A stretch of 64,000 bases of DNA from DAOSWM01 sp035380045. GTDB taxonomy: Bacteria; Bacteroidota; Bacteroidia; Bacteroidales; Tenuifilaceae. A model generated the notes under the pieces. That model was given only the letters and a program-made list of their open reading frames with translations. It searched no databases and was not told the DNA's origin. The position numbers and the translations under genes are program-made. Positions 26,236-33,618 of the stretch are shown here, one piece after another (the first letter of the stretch is position 1; every line of letters starts with the position of its first letter). The stretch is from contig DAOSWM010000001.1 in NCBI GenBank assembly GCA_035380045.1, forward strand, positions 71,764 through 135,763, written 5' to 3'.

Positions 26236-26364
26236 ATGGGCAAAAAGTTATGTAAGAGGGATTCTGGGAAAAGCAAAGAAATTTCTGATAGCAGGTTTGT
26301 TTGCAAAAGCTGTGGGTTAAAATCGAAAAAGGAGAATAAGCTTTGCAGGCCCAAAGAAATTTAG
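26236..26364 (+). CDS. 42-residue Cys-rich basic protein, possible zinc ribbon
   Basis: A 42-codon frame from ATG 26236 to TAG 26362-26364, too short for ordinary gene thresholds, starting only 4 bases after the kinase stop. The product is rich in Lys and ends with FVCKSCGLKSKKENKLCRPKE: one CxxC knuckle and a third Cys, plus another Cys at position 6, giving four possible zinc ligands. Its position and the near-zero gap argue for translational coupling to the kinase. No named family is recognised. It could be chance, but the Cys arrangement is unlike random frames in this AT-rich DNA. Confidence 0.65.
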   Translation: MGKKLCKRDSGKSKEISDSRFVCKSCGLKSKKENKLCRPKEI

Positions 26365-26383
26365 GAAGCACAAAAAAACTCAC

Positions 26384-26391
26384 TAATTTTG
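26384..26391 (+). promoter_or_regulatory. -7 box immediately upstream of the MurU-like gene
   Basis: TAATTTTG fits TAnnTTTG, but it ends only 4 bases before the ATG at 26396. If used, transcription would begin at or next to the start codon and give a leaderless message. A TTTAG lies 20 bases upstream. Confidence 0.35.
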
Positions 26392-26395
26392 CACT

Positions 26396-27118
26396 ATGAA
26401 GGCAATGATTCTGGCAGCGGGCTTGGGTACCAGGTTGGGGCAGCATACGGCTAATCGCCCTAAGGCTCTGGTTGAGCTTAACGGGAAACCGTTAATTGCT
26501 TACGTGCTGGAAAAGTTGGTTCGTTCGGGTTTCACCGAGGTGGTAGTGAACGTTCACCATTTTGCCGAACAAATTATTTCGTACCTAAGCAGCTCCGATT
26601 TCGGCGCAAAAATTCATATTTCCGATGAAACCGACTACCTGCTCGACACTGGTGGTGGAATACTCAAGGCCCGTTCCTTCCTTGATGGTGACGAACCTTT
26701 CCTGGTTCATAACGTGGATATTATTTCCGAGATTGATTTGAACCTAATGCTCGACTACCACAGGCAGCAGAACGCTTTGGCAACGTTGGCTGTGGGTGAA
26801 CGAAAATCGTCGAGGCATTTTCTTTTCAATTCAGAAATGCAGCTCTCGGGCTGGCGCAATAACCTAACTGGTAAGGAAATAATTCCAAAAGGTGGTAATC
26901 AGTTTCTGAAAGGATTTGCATTTGCCGGTATTCACATAATTAACCCGTCAATTTTCAGCACAATTCAAAAAAAAGGGGCATTCTCCATTGTGGATGCTTA
27001 CCTAAGCCTTTGCGCTTCCAATGCCATTATTGGATACGATACCAGCCATCGTTTTGTGATTGATGTAGGAAAACCCAATAACATTGAGAAAGCCACGCAG
27101 TTTATGGCAAATTCCTGA
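26396..27118 (+). CDS. Sugar-1-phosphate nucleotidyltransferase, MurU-like
   Basis: A 240-residue NTP-transferase. The nucleotide-binding N-terminus is AMILAAGLGTRLG followed by RPKALVELNGKPLI; HNVDIISEIDL supplies the metal-binding Asp, and LLDTGGGILKA matches the MurU/RmlA sugar-binding region. MurU converts MurNAc-1-phosphate to UDP-MurNAc. That assignment rests on the neighbouring AmgK-like kinase as well as on the sequence. Similar enzymes make NDP-mannose or NDP-heptose, so substrate remains unproven. It converges on the PsiE-like gene, with 10 bases between the stops. Confidence 0.82.
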   Translation: MKAMILAAGLGTRLGQHTANRPKALVELNGKPLIAYVLEKLVRSGFTEVVVNVHHFAEQIISYLSSSDFGAKIHISDETDYLLDTGGGILKARSFLDGDEPFLVHNVDIISEIDLNLMLDYHRQQNALATLAVGERKSSRHFLFNSEMQLSGWRNNLTGKEIIPKGGNQFLKGFAFAGIHIINPSIFSTIQKKGAFSIVDAYLSLCASNAIIGYDTSHRFVIDVGKPNNIEKATQFMANS

Positions 27119-27128
27119 TGGGAGTTTG

Positions 27129-27626
27129 CTAATCATCGAGTTTTTCCTCTGATATTTCTGCTTTCTTAACTTTCCCCTTCTTCTTGAAAAGGTTAAACCG
27201 AAATTCAGTTCGTTTTATTAGAACGTAGGTGATAGCCAAAGAGAGAAGCATTGCGGCCAGGCCAATGGTTTCCATCGAACTAATATCCTTGAACTCCCAC
27301 ACTATTACCTTTCGTGCAATGGCAATTATTGCAACCAAAACTACAATTTCAACATGAATAACCTCCTTCTTCAGAAAGGCCTTTACGGCTTCAAGTAGTT
27401 CTATGCCAATAAGTATAACCAGAAACATGCTGAACAGCTCACCAAGGTTTCCGAAACGAAACTGTGAAAAATCGCCCTGAATTAGATTCTTGAATATAAA
27501 GAAACCTAAATCGAAGGTTGCTAAAACCAGAATGAGCGACATAATTATTAGCAGCAGAATAATTATGAAACGTTGGAGTAGCCTTAGGTATTTGAAGCTT
27601 GGGGTTCTTTCGCATTCTTCGTTCAT
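27129..27626 (-). CDS. PsiE-family phosphate-starvation-inducible membrane protein
   Basis: A 165-residue membrane protein with four hydrophobic helices (about residues 18-40, 64-84, 92-108 and 120-140). The motif VILIGIELLEAVKAFLKKEVI followed by HVEIVVLVAIIAIARKVIV is the PsiE family signature. The C-terminus is strongly charged. PsiE is induced under phosphate limitation in E. coli, but its activity is unknown. No Pho-type operator could be recognised here. The gene stands alone between the MurU-like gene and pirin. Confidence 0.85.
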   Translation of the reverse strand: MNEECERTPSFKYLRLLQRFIIILLLIIMSLILVLATFDLGFFIFKNLIQGDFSQFRFGNLGELFSMFLVILIGIELLEAVKAFLKKEVIHVEIVVLVAIIAIARKVIVWEFKDISSMETIGLAAMLLSLAITYVLIKRTEFRFNLFKKKGKVKKAEISEEKLDD

Positions 27627-27668
27627 AGTCGCTTTTTTTATTTGTTGAATGAATATGAAAAGTTACTG

Positions 27669-28691
27669 TTAAAAATCGGGGGTTTCGGTAGTTCCATCAG
27701 GATATTTTGCGAACCGTCCTGTGGATTTTCCGTGAACATGGTCGCTTGTTGGCCAAGGCCATCCACCGAATTCGGTTTGTCTAAAATCGAAAATTGCTTG
27801 CTGAATTTCTGCTTGCGTGTTCATAACGAACGGACCGTATTGAGCAACAGGCTCGTTTATTGGTAAACCCTGAAGGAGGAGCAATAGGCTTTCCTCGTGG
27901 CTTCCGTTTACAATAACTTCCTCGTCGGCAAGAAGTTCCACTGAGTGCATGGGCAATACATCTATACCCGCAATTTTTAGAGAGTTGCCCTTGTAGAAAT
28001 ACAGCATTCTTCGTATACCTGGCGATGCAGGAGGAATAACCCACTGCGCCATTTCGCTCATCTTTATTTTCCAAATTCCAACTTCATTCTTTGGGTCGGC
28101 TGCCCACGAATCGGGTGCTGGGGCAGGGGCTATAGCATTTTTGTAGCTTCCTGCTACAACAGTAATTTCAGTGCATTTCTGGTTGTTGTCCGTTTCGGTA
28201 TAGATTGGAATATCCTTACTCCACAGCATTTTGAAGTGTGGTTTACAAAACTTTCTCGATTTTGGCAGGTTCAGCCAAATTTGGAAAAGCTCCAGCGGGT
28301 TATCGTGCTCTGAACTCAGAAGCGGAAACATTTCGCAGTGCTGAAGTCCTGCGCCGGCAGTCATCCATTGAACATCGCCATTACCGTACCTGCCAGCAGC
28401 ACCATGAGAATCAGAGTGGTCCACAAAACCTTCTAAAACAATGGTTACTGTTTCAAAACCTCGGTGAGGGTGCGCTGGAAAGCCAGGAATCCTTGTTCCG
28501 TGGTACATTCGCCAGCCATCCTTGAGAGTGAAATCTTGTCCAAGGTTTCTTCCCTGTAGCGAAGCATCGGGTCCTAAGTCGTTGTTACCCTTTGGGTAAC
28601 GGTCGTGGTGGTGAACGCAGAAAAGGAAGGGATTGGTGGTGTTCCACATGAACTCCAGCGGCTTAATGTTAATGATTGATCTGTTGTACAT
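27669..28691 (-). CDS. Pirin family protein
   Basis: A 340-residue bicupin protein. The N-terminal cupin carries the metal-binding HPHRGFETVT and a later HCEMF block in the phrase GAGLQHCEMF, consistent with the pirin His3-Glu iron site. The C-terminal cupin ends in EVIVNGSHEESLLLLLQG and NEPVAQYGPFVMNT, the latter a strong pirin signature. Pirins are iron-dependent; some are quercetin dioxygenases and others redox sensors. It is slightly longer than the usual 290 residues because of an insertion and a C-terminal tail. It is preceded by the LytTR regulator gene on the same strand, 27 bases away. Confidence 0.93.
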   Translation of the reverse strand: MYNRSIINIKPLEFMWNTTNPFLFCVHHHDRYPKGNNDLGPDASLQGRNLGQDFTLKDGWRMYHGTRIPGFPAHPHRGFETVTIVLEGFVDHSDSHGAAGRYGNGDVQWMTAGAGLQHCEMFPLLSSEHDNPLELFQIWLNLPKSRKFCKPHFKMLWSKDIPIYTETDNNQKCTEITVVAGSYKNAIAPAPAPDSWAADPKNEVGIWKIKMSEMAQWVIPPASPGIRRMLYFYKGNSLKIAGIDVLPMHSVELLADEEVIVNGSHEESLLLLLQGLPINEPVAQYGPFVMNTQAEIQQAIFDFRQTEFGGWPWPTSDHVHGKSTGRFAKYPDGTTETPDF

Positions 28692-28718
28692 GGCTTCAGT
28701 TTTTTTATTGGAAACAAG

Positions 28719-29474
28719 TTAGCTTCTTTTTTTCTTAAGCATCTGCTCAACAAGTTCTCTCTTTCGAACAGCAACTGGTAATTTGGAATTATCGGTTAGA
28801 ACTATTTGGCTTTCAGGGAATCGTTTATACGATTTTATGAAATGAATGTTAACTAAATGCGATTGGTGAACTCTTAAAAAACCTGAGGATGATAAAAGAT
28901 CATCATACTCCTTCAAGGTTCGTGAGACCATAATTTTTGTTCCCCCAGTAAGATAAAAGATTGTGTAGTTACTTTGCGATTCGCATCGTACAATCTTCAT
29001 AACATCAACCACATCAACTGAATCCGTTGAACGTAGAATTATTTTTTGAGGATTACCTTCAGGCGATTGGGAATTCTCAATAAATGTTTTAAAGTTCTGA
29101 TTTATTTCTTCTATGTGTTGTGTTTCCTTGAGTTTATTAACAGCGTGTACAAGTTCAGCTGGATCTATTGGTTTGAGGAGATAATCGATGGCACTAAATT
29201 TGAAAGCACGTATTGCAAAGTCCTGAAAAGCGGTTACTATTACAAATTTAAAGTTAATGGTAGCAAATTTTTTTAGGAGGTCGAAACCAGTTCCGTCATC
29301 CATTTGAATGTCGAGAAAAACGACATCGGGTTTTTTAATAGTAATTTGATTGAACCCACTTTCAACGCCATCGGCTTCGCCAATAATTTTTATAGTTGGG
29401 CAGTAGCTGGTAAGAATCTGGCCTATGGTTTCTCGAGCTCTTAATTCATCGTCAACAATTACTGCGGTTATCAT
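28719..29474 (-). CDS. LytTR-family response regulator
   Basis: A 251-residue two-component regulator. The receiver domain (1-120) has the acidic pocket DDE at 8-10 and phospho-acceptor D55 in VVFLDIQM, with the conserved Thr in VTAFQ and Lys in YLLKPID. The C-terminal LytTR DNA-binding domain (about 145-245) shows VRCESQSNYTIFYL and GFLRVHQSHLVNIHFI. It lies 1 base downstream of its cognate kinase, so the two are cotranscribed. Target genes are unknown; pirin just downstream is a candidate. Confidence 0.95.
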   Translation of the reverse strand: MITAVIVDDELRARETIGQILTSYCPTIKIIGEADGVESGFNQITIKKPDVVFLDIQMDDGTGFDLLKKFATINFKFVIVTAFQDFAIRAFKFSAIDYLLKPIDPAELVHAVNKLKETQHIEEINQNFKTFIENSQSPEGNPQKIILRSTDSVDVVDVMKIVRCESQSNYTIFYLTGGTKIMVSRTLKEYDDLLSSSGFLRVHQSHLVNIHFIKSYKRFPESQIVLTDNSKLPVAVRKRELVEQMLKKKRS

Positions 29475-29475
29475 T

Positions 29476-30231
29476 TTAGTCTCCTATTAAAATTGGGATT
29501 GTGAACCGTACAAGTGTCCCTCTTTTCCCTTGGTTTGGTATTGTTGATAGGTCAACTGTCTCTATGGTTATTCGCTGTCCTTTTGATCCTCTAATATTCT
29601 TTATTCGTTCTTTGGTAATTTTTGTTGCCAGTGATTGATGGTTGGCTCTTTTGGGGTTACTTTGCGTAAACGATTTTTCTATGCCAATTCCGTTGTCTTC
29701 AACTTCGAGTAGTATACTTGGCCCCAGTAGTTTGAATCTTATCATTATATTCCCCTTGTCGCTCATGTGGATAATCCCATGCTCAATAGCATTTTCAATG
29801 AATGGCTGGGCAAGCATAGGAGGAAGTAAGTGATGCTCAAGATCGATATCCTCATCGATATCAATTTGAAAATCAAATTTTTCTTCAAACCTTAGGGTTT
29901 GTAAATCAAGATAGTAGTTCAATGTATCTATCTCTTTGGCTATTGGGATGTACTGTTGTCTGGAATTTTCAAGGATTAGCCTTACCAGCTTTGAGAAGCT
30001 GGCAAGGTATTTTCCAGCCATGTAGGGCTCGTTCCTAAATATGTAGCTTTGAATTGCGGTTAGCGAGTTAAAAACAAAGTGTGGATTCATTTGTGAAAGA
30101 AGGATTCTTTGCTCCAACTCGGCAATTTTTTTCTTATCCTTGGCAGTTGATAACAGAAGGATAACGAAGAATAGTGCTGAAATAAATACTACAAAAAGCA
30201 GTATTAGGAGTATGGTTTGATTATCATCCAC
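29476..30231 (-). CDS. LytS-type sensor histidine kinase
   Basis: A 251-residue kinase of the His_kinase/HATPase_c type. One transmembrane helix lies at about 7-28, followed by a short coiled linker. The phospho-acceptor His51 is in SQMNPHFVFNSLTAIQSYI, and the ATP-binding domain shows LLPPMLAQPFIENAIEHGI and EVEDNGIGI. No extracytoplasmic or PAS-type sensor domain is present, so the signal is sensed through the membrane helix or through partner proteins. It is paired with the LytTR regulator immediately downstream. Confidence 0.94.
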   Translation of the reverse strand: MDDNQTILLILLFVVFISALFFVILLLSTAKDKKKIAELEQRILLSQMNPHFVFNSLTAIQSYIFRNEPYMAGKYLASFSKLVRLILENSRQQYIPIAKEIDTLNYYLDLQTLRFEEKFDFQIDIDEDIDLEHHLLPPMLAQPFIENAIEHGIIHMSDKGNIMIRFKLLGPSILLEVEDNGIGIEKSFTQSNPKRANHQSLATKITKERIKNIRGSKGQRITIETVDLSTIPNQGKRGTLVRFTIPILIGD

Positions 30232-30274
30232 CGAAGAAATCCTTTATTATTTCTACATGCTTAAGGTGCTGCTT

Positions 30275-30778
30275 TTAATCCTCAAGTTCTTCCATTTCGC
30301 GTTGAAGGGCAGCCATTTTTATTGCGGTAACTGCTGCTTCAACTCCTTTGTTCCCATGTATTCCACCGGCTCTTTCCTTAGCTTGCTCTAGAGTATTTGT
30401 TGTAAGCACACCAAATATAAAAGGAATATTATAGTTCATATTTAGCTCTGCAATTCCATGGGTAACTCCCTGACAAACGTAGTTGAAGTGTGGAGTTTCG
30501 CCTTGAATGACACAGCCAAGGCATATAACGCCGTCTAAATCAGCGTATTCGCCCATGAATTGTCCACCAATAATGAGTTCGAAGCTTCCGGGTACATGTT
30601 TAACTAAAATGTTGTCATCCTTTGCTCCATGAGCAATAAGGGTTTCATATGCCCCTTTTAGCAGAGCATGAGTAATTTCAGAATTCCAGTCAGATACAAC
30701 AATTCCAAACTTCATTTTCTTTGCTGAGGGAACTTTTCTGGAGTCGTAATTTGAAAGGTTTTGTAGGTAGGTTGCCAT
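30275..30778 (-). CDS. ribH: 6,7-dimethyl-8-ribityllumazine synthase
   Basis: A 167-residue riboflavin-pathway enzyme that condenses 5-amino-6-ribitylaminouracil with 3,4-dihydroxy-2-butanone 4-phosphate and assembles into pentamers or 60-mers. Motifs: VSDWNSEIT, VPGSFELI, GCVIQGETPHF with HFNYVCQGVTHG (catalytic His), and FGVLTTNTLEQAKERAGG. The start at 30778 (MATYLQNLSNYD) is chosen over a longer frame that crosses the upstream terminator. No FMN riboswitch is seen in front of it, and other rib genes are not adjacent. Confidence 0.95.
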   Translation of the reverse strand: MATYLQNLSNYDSRKVPSAKKMKFGIVVSDWNSEITHALLKGAYETLIAHGAKDDNILVKHVPGSFELIIGGQFMGEYADLDGVICLGCVIQGETPHFNYVCQGVTHGIAELNMNYNIPFIFGVLTTNTLEQAKERAGGIHGNKGVEAAVTAIKMAALQREMEELED

Positions 30779-30796
30779 AGGATTGTTTTTTTGTAA

Positions 30797-30832
30797 AATT
30801 AAAAAAAAACCAACCCTTTTGGGGTTGGTTTT
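30797..30832 (-). terminator. Rho-independent terminator after the TPR membrane gene
   Basis: An 11-bp perfect stem (30806-30816 with 30822-30832) is followed, read on the minus strand, by a run of about nine Ts. It separates the TPR gene from ribH downstream. Confidence 0.9.
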
Positions 30833-30854
30833 ACCATATTTTTTGCAAAAAATG

Positions 30855-31541
30855 CTAAAGGCTGGTTTCAACCCTAGCTATATGTTTTTCAACCTCGCGA
30901 GCCTCACTTGATTTTGGGAAGTCTTTCTTAATTTGTTTGTAAACCTCAAGAGCTTTGTCCATTTTACCAAGTTTCTCGTAAACAAGCCCAGCTTTCATCA
31001 GGAAAACAGGAGTTGAGAAATCGTTCTTCTCGTAGTTAGCAGCTTCCATGTAATTGCTAACACCCTCCTCTAAATTATTTAGTTGAACGTAACAATCTCC
31101 AATGGCTCCGTATGTAATTGAACCGAGCATTTCGTCTTTAATGCTGTACCTTTTTAGGTAGTCGATGGCGGTTTCGTACTCACCCAGGTTACGGTAGCAA
31201 ATACCTGCATAGTAGTAGGCTAGGTTTCCGGTTCGGCTTGGTCCGTAGTTGTCAATAATCCCTAGAAAACCTAAATAGTTGCCATCACCATTTAATGCTA
31301 GGTTAAACGAATCCTTCTCGAAATATTGCTCAGCAGCAAAAATTTCAGCCTGGGCATCTTTCTCCATGGGAGCAATGTATAAGCGTTTGTAACCTATGAA
31401 TAAACCTACAATTACAATGATTGCTAAAACTATAATTGTGAGACTTTTTTGGTTGTTTTCAATGTACTGTTCAGTTCTGGTTAACGCATTTTCTAATGCT
31501 TCTACACTAGGTTCAGTGGTTTCTTTCTTATTCTTTGCCAT
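30855..31541 (-). CDS. YfgM-like TPR membrane protein
   Basis: A 228-residue protein with a cytoplasmic N-terminus, one transmembrane helix (SLTIIVLAIIVIVGLFIGY) and a periplasmic set of about four TPR motifs (GNLAYYYAGICYRNLGEYET, MLGSITYGAIGDCYVQLNNL, TPVFLMKAGLVYEKLGKMDK). This matches the YfgM/TPR_21 arrangement; YfgM partners with SecYEG and periplasmic chaperones in E. coli. The gene is divergent from recF; TACTTTTG at 31568-31575 (minus strand) is a probable -7 box. Confidence 0.88.
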   Translation of the reverse strand: MAKNKKETTEPSVEALENALTRTEQYIENNQKSLTIIVLAIIVIVGLFIGYKRLYIAPMEKDAQAEIFAAEQYFEKDSFNLALNGDGNYLGFLGIIDNYGPSRTGNLAYYYAGICYRNLGEYETAIDYLKRYSIKDEMLGSITYGAIGDCYVQLNNLEEGVSNYMEAANYEKNDFSTPVFLMKAGLVYEKLGKMDKALEVYKQIKKDFPKSSEAREVEKHIARVETSL

Positions 31542-31633
31542 AGTTATTTTAATTTTTAAAGCAAGCGCAAAAGTAATGGTTTTTCCTTTATTTGGAAATA
31601 TTTACTTAATTATTTTGTTTTAGCTTTTCTACA

Positions 31634-31641
31634 TACCTTTG
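31634..31641 (+). promoter_or_regulatory. -7 box upstream of recF
   Basis: TACCTTTG matches TAnnTTTG, 34 bases before the recF start. TTTG lies 16 bases upstream, shorter than the usual 19-21, so this is a moderate call. Confidence 0.4.
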
Positions 31642-31675
31642 CATTAAGTTTATAGTGAAAAGAAAAAAGTATTGA

Positions 31676-32788
31676 ATGTATCTACAACAAATTAGTATAC
31701 TGAATTTTAAGTCATATTCTCAGGTTGATGTCAAGTTTCATCCAAAAATAAATTGTTTTGTGGGGAAGAACGGACAGGGCAAAACCAACCTTCTTGATAG
31801 CATCTTTTACCTATCGATGTGTAAAAGTGCCTTTAATCCAATCGACCAACAAAATATTTTACATGGAGAATCATTCTTCGTGATACAGGGCGTGTACCAG
31901 CGGAACGAAAAGGTTGAGAATATATACTGTTCTGTTAAACAGAATAGTGGAAAAATTTTTAAACGTAATGGGAAGGATTACCAACGCCTTGCGGAGCATG
32001 TAGGGTTAATCCCGATAGTTATTATTTCTCCGTTTGATACCTCGCTGATTGTTGAAGGTAGCGAGGAGCGTCGCAAATATATAAATGGTGTGGTATCGCA
32101 GTACAATAGGGTTTACCTCGATCAAGTGGTGAAGTACAATAAACTTCTTTATAGCCGTAACAAAATGTTAAAGGAGAAATCATTTGGGAAACCTTTTTCA
32201 TACGATTTGCTTGATGTAATTGATGAGCAGCTCGATGAACTTTCGAAGCCAATCTATACCGAAAGGTTCGATTTCGCTGAAAAGCTAACTCCCATTTTTC
32301 AGGAATACTACCAGCAAGTTTCGGCTAACGCCGAGGAGGTGAAGTTGGTCTACCGTTCACACCTTCACCAGAAATCGTTAAAGGAGTTGCTGAAGGAAAA
32401 TCTTGAGCGTGATTTAGCCATTCAGTTCACATCCAAAGGAATTCACCGCGACGATTTGGAACTAACGGTTAATGGGTACCCCATTAAAAAGGAAGGCTCG
32501 CAGGGTCAGCAAAAAACTTACCTTATTGCGTTAAAACTTGCACAGTTCTCTTTCCTAAAGAGAGTTTCGGGCTACAATCCCATTCTCCTGCTCGACGATG
32601 TGTTCGATAAGCTCGACATGGAACGCGTTGAGCAGTTTATTCAGCTGGTCGCACACGATGATTTTGGGCAAATTTTTATTACCGATACCAATAAGAACAG
32701 GCTCGATGAGATTCTCGAAAAGTTGAATAGCGGGTATAGCCTTTTCCAGGTTGAAAATGGTGATGTACAGCTTTTACGTTCAATGTAA
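31676..32788 (+). CDS. recF: DNA replication and repair protein RecF
   Basis: A 370-residue SMC-like ATPase that helps load RecA at gapped DNA. Walker A is GKNGQGKTNLL (residues 30-40), the signature is in KEGSQGQQKTYLIALKLAQF, and Walker B is PILLLDDVFDKLD. The N-terminus YLQQISILNFKSYSQVDVKF is typical. It is followed by the DUF721 gene after 10 bases, an arrangement common in Bacteroidota, where recF lies away from dnaA. Confidence 0.96.
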   Translation: MYLQQISILNFKSYSQVDVKFHPKINCFVGKNGQGKTNLLDSIFYLSMCKSAFNPIDQQNILHGESFFVIQGVYQRNEKVENIYCSVKQNSGKIFKRNGKDYQRLAEHVGLIPIVIISPFDTSLIVEGSEERRKYINGVVSQYNRVYLDQVVKYNKLLYSRNKMLKEKSFGKPFSYDLLDVIDEQLDELSKPIYTERFDFAEKLTPIFQEYYQQVSANAEEVKLVYRSHLHQKSLKELLKENLERDLAIQFTSKGIHRDDLELTVNGYPIKKEGSQGQQKTYLIALKLAQFSFLKRVSGYNPILLLDDVFDKLDMERVEQFIQLVAHDDFGQIFITDTNKNRLDEILEKLNSGYSLFQVENGDVQLLRSM

Positions 32789-32798
32789 ATATTTGAAA

Positions 32799-33092
32799 AT
32801 GAATCGAAAAAACGAACCCCAAACGTTAGGCGATGCGATAAAGGAATTCCTCGACCAGTTTAAAAATAACGATAGGTTGCTGGAATCCAAAGCAATAACT
32901 GCTTGGTCTGCTGTTATGGGGCCAAATATTAGTAAGTACACCCAGGAGTTACATTTTAAGAAGGGAAAACTATACGTGTCGTTAAGTTCACCAGTGCTGA
33001 AGAATGAGCTTGTAATGTATCGCCGAAAAATTGTGAACTCACTCAATCAATATATAGGTATTGAAATAGTTACAGATGTTGTTATTCGGTAG
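32799..33092 (+). CDS. DUF721 (DciA-like) protein
   Basis: A 97-residue protein with an alpha-beta DUF721 fold: LGDAIKEFLDQFKNNDRL, then ITAWSAVMGPNISKYTQELH and a basic LVMYRRKIVNSLNQYIG. DUF721 includes DciA, the loader of the replicative helicase in bacteria that lack DnaC/DnaI, so a role in replication initiation is plausible. The ATG at 32799 (MNRKNEPQTLG) follows the recF stop by 10 bases; a longer frame would overlap recF. Confidence 0.88.
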   Translation: MNRKNEPQTLGDAIKEFLDQFKNNDRLLESKAITAWSAVMGPNISKYTQELHFKKGKLYVSLSSPVLKNELVMYRRKIVNSLNQYIGIEIVTDVVIR

Positions 33093-33106
33093 CAACACCT
33101 GAATAA

Positions 33107-33529
33107 CTAAAATTCAATTTCCCTATCGCTAAAAAAGAACGACCACTCATCAAGGGCATTCTCATCGGAATCTGATCCATGAACCGAATTACGAGTAGTG
33201 CTTTCAGCATAAAGTTTTCTAATGGTTCCATCAGCGGCTTTTTCAGGATTGGTATTTCCAATTAGCTCCCTGAAACCTTCAACTGCTTTCTCTTTTTCAA
33301 GTACCATAGCAATAATGGGACCTGAAGTTATAAAATCAATGAGCCGGTTAAAAAATTCCTTACCTTCGTGTATGTAGTAAAATCGTTTGGCCTCGTATGT
33401 ACCAAGTCGTGTCATTTTCATGGCTTTTATTTTGAAGCCAGCCTTAACGATTTGGGTAAAAATTTCACCCATGTGATTGTTCTCAATCGCATCGGGCTTA
33501 ATCATTGCAAAGGTTCTGTTGCCTTTCAT
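33107..33529 (-). CDS. ndk: Nucleoside diphosphate kinase
   Basis: A 140-residue enzyme that transfers the gamma-phosphate between nucleotides through a phospho-His. N-terminus NRTFAMIKPDAIENNHMGEI; the catalytic His is in RNSVHGSDSDENALDEW. Length is normal. The start at 33529 (MKGNRTFAM) fits the family; the longer frame adds ten non-conserved residues. It converges on the DUF721 gene and diverges from nrnA. Confidence 0.96.
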   Translation of the reverse strand: MKGNRTFAMIKPDAIENNHMGEIFTQIVKAGFKIKAMKMTRLGTYEAKRFYYIHEGKEFFNRLIDFITSGPIIAMVLEKEKAVEGFRELIGNTNPEKAADGTIRKLYAESTTRNSVHGSDSDENALDEWSFFFSDREIEF

Positions 33530-33569
33530 ACTTAATTTTTTTTCAAGCAAAATAGCCAATTACTACGAC

Positions 33570-33600
33570 TTTTCCTAATGCTTTTTTTCCATTATCTTTG
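33570..33600 (+). promoter_or_regulatory. Promoter for the nrnA-FKBP operon
   Basis: TTTTC at 33570-33574, an 18-base spacer and TATCTTTG at 33593-33600. The predicted start near 33607 leaves a leader of about 12 bases before the ATG at 33619. Confidence 0.45.
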
Positions 33601-33618
33601 ATTTTTTATTTTAATGTA

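Noticed and set aside
30779..30871. Longer ribH frame starting at 30871
   Set aside because: It runs through the upstream terminator and overlaps the end of the TPR gene.
33598..33618. Upstream TTG start for nrnA
   Set aside because: It overlaps the -7 box; the ATG at 33619 starts a typical N-terminus.
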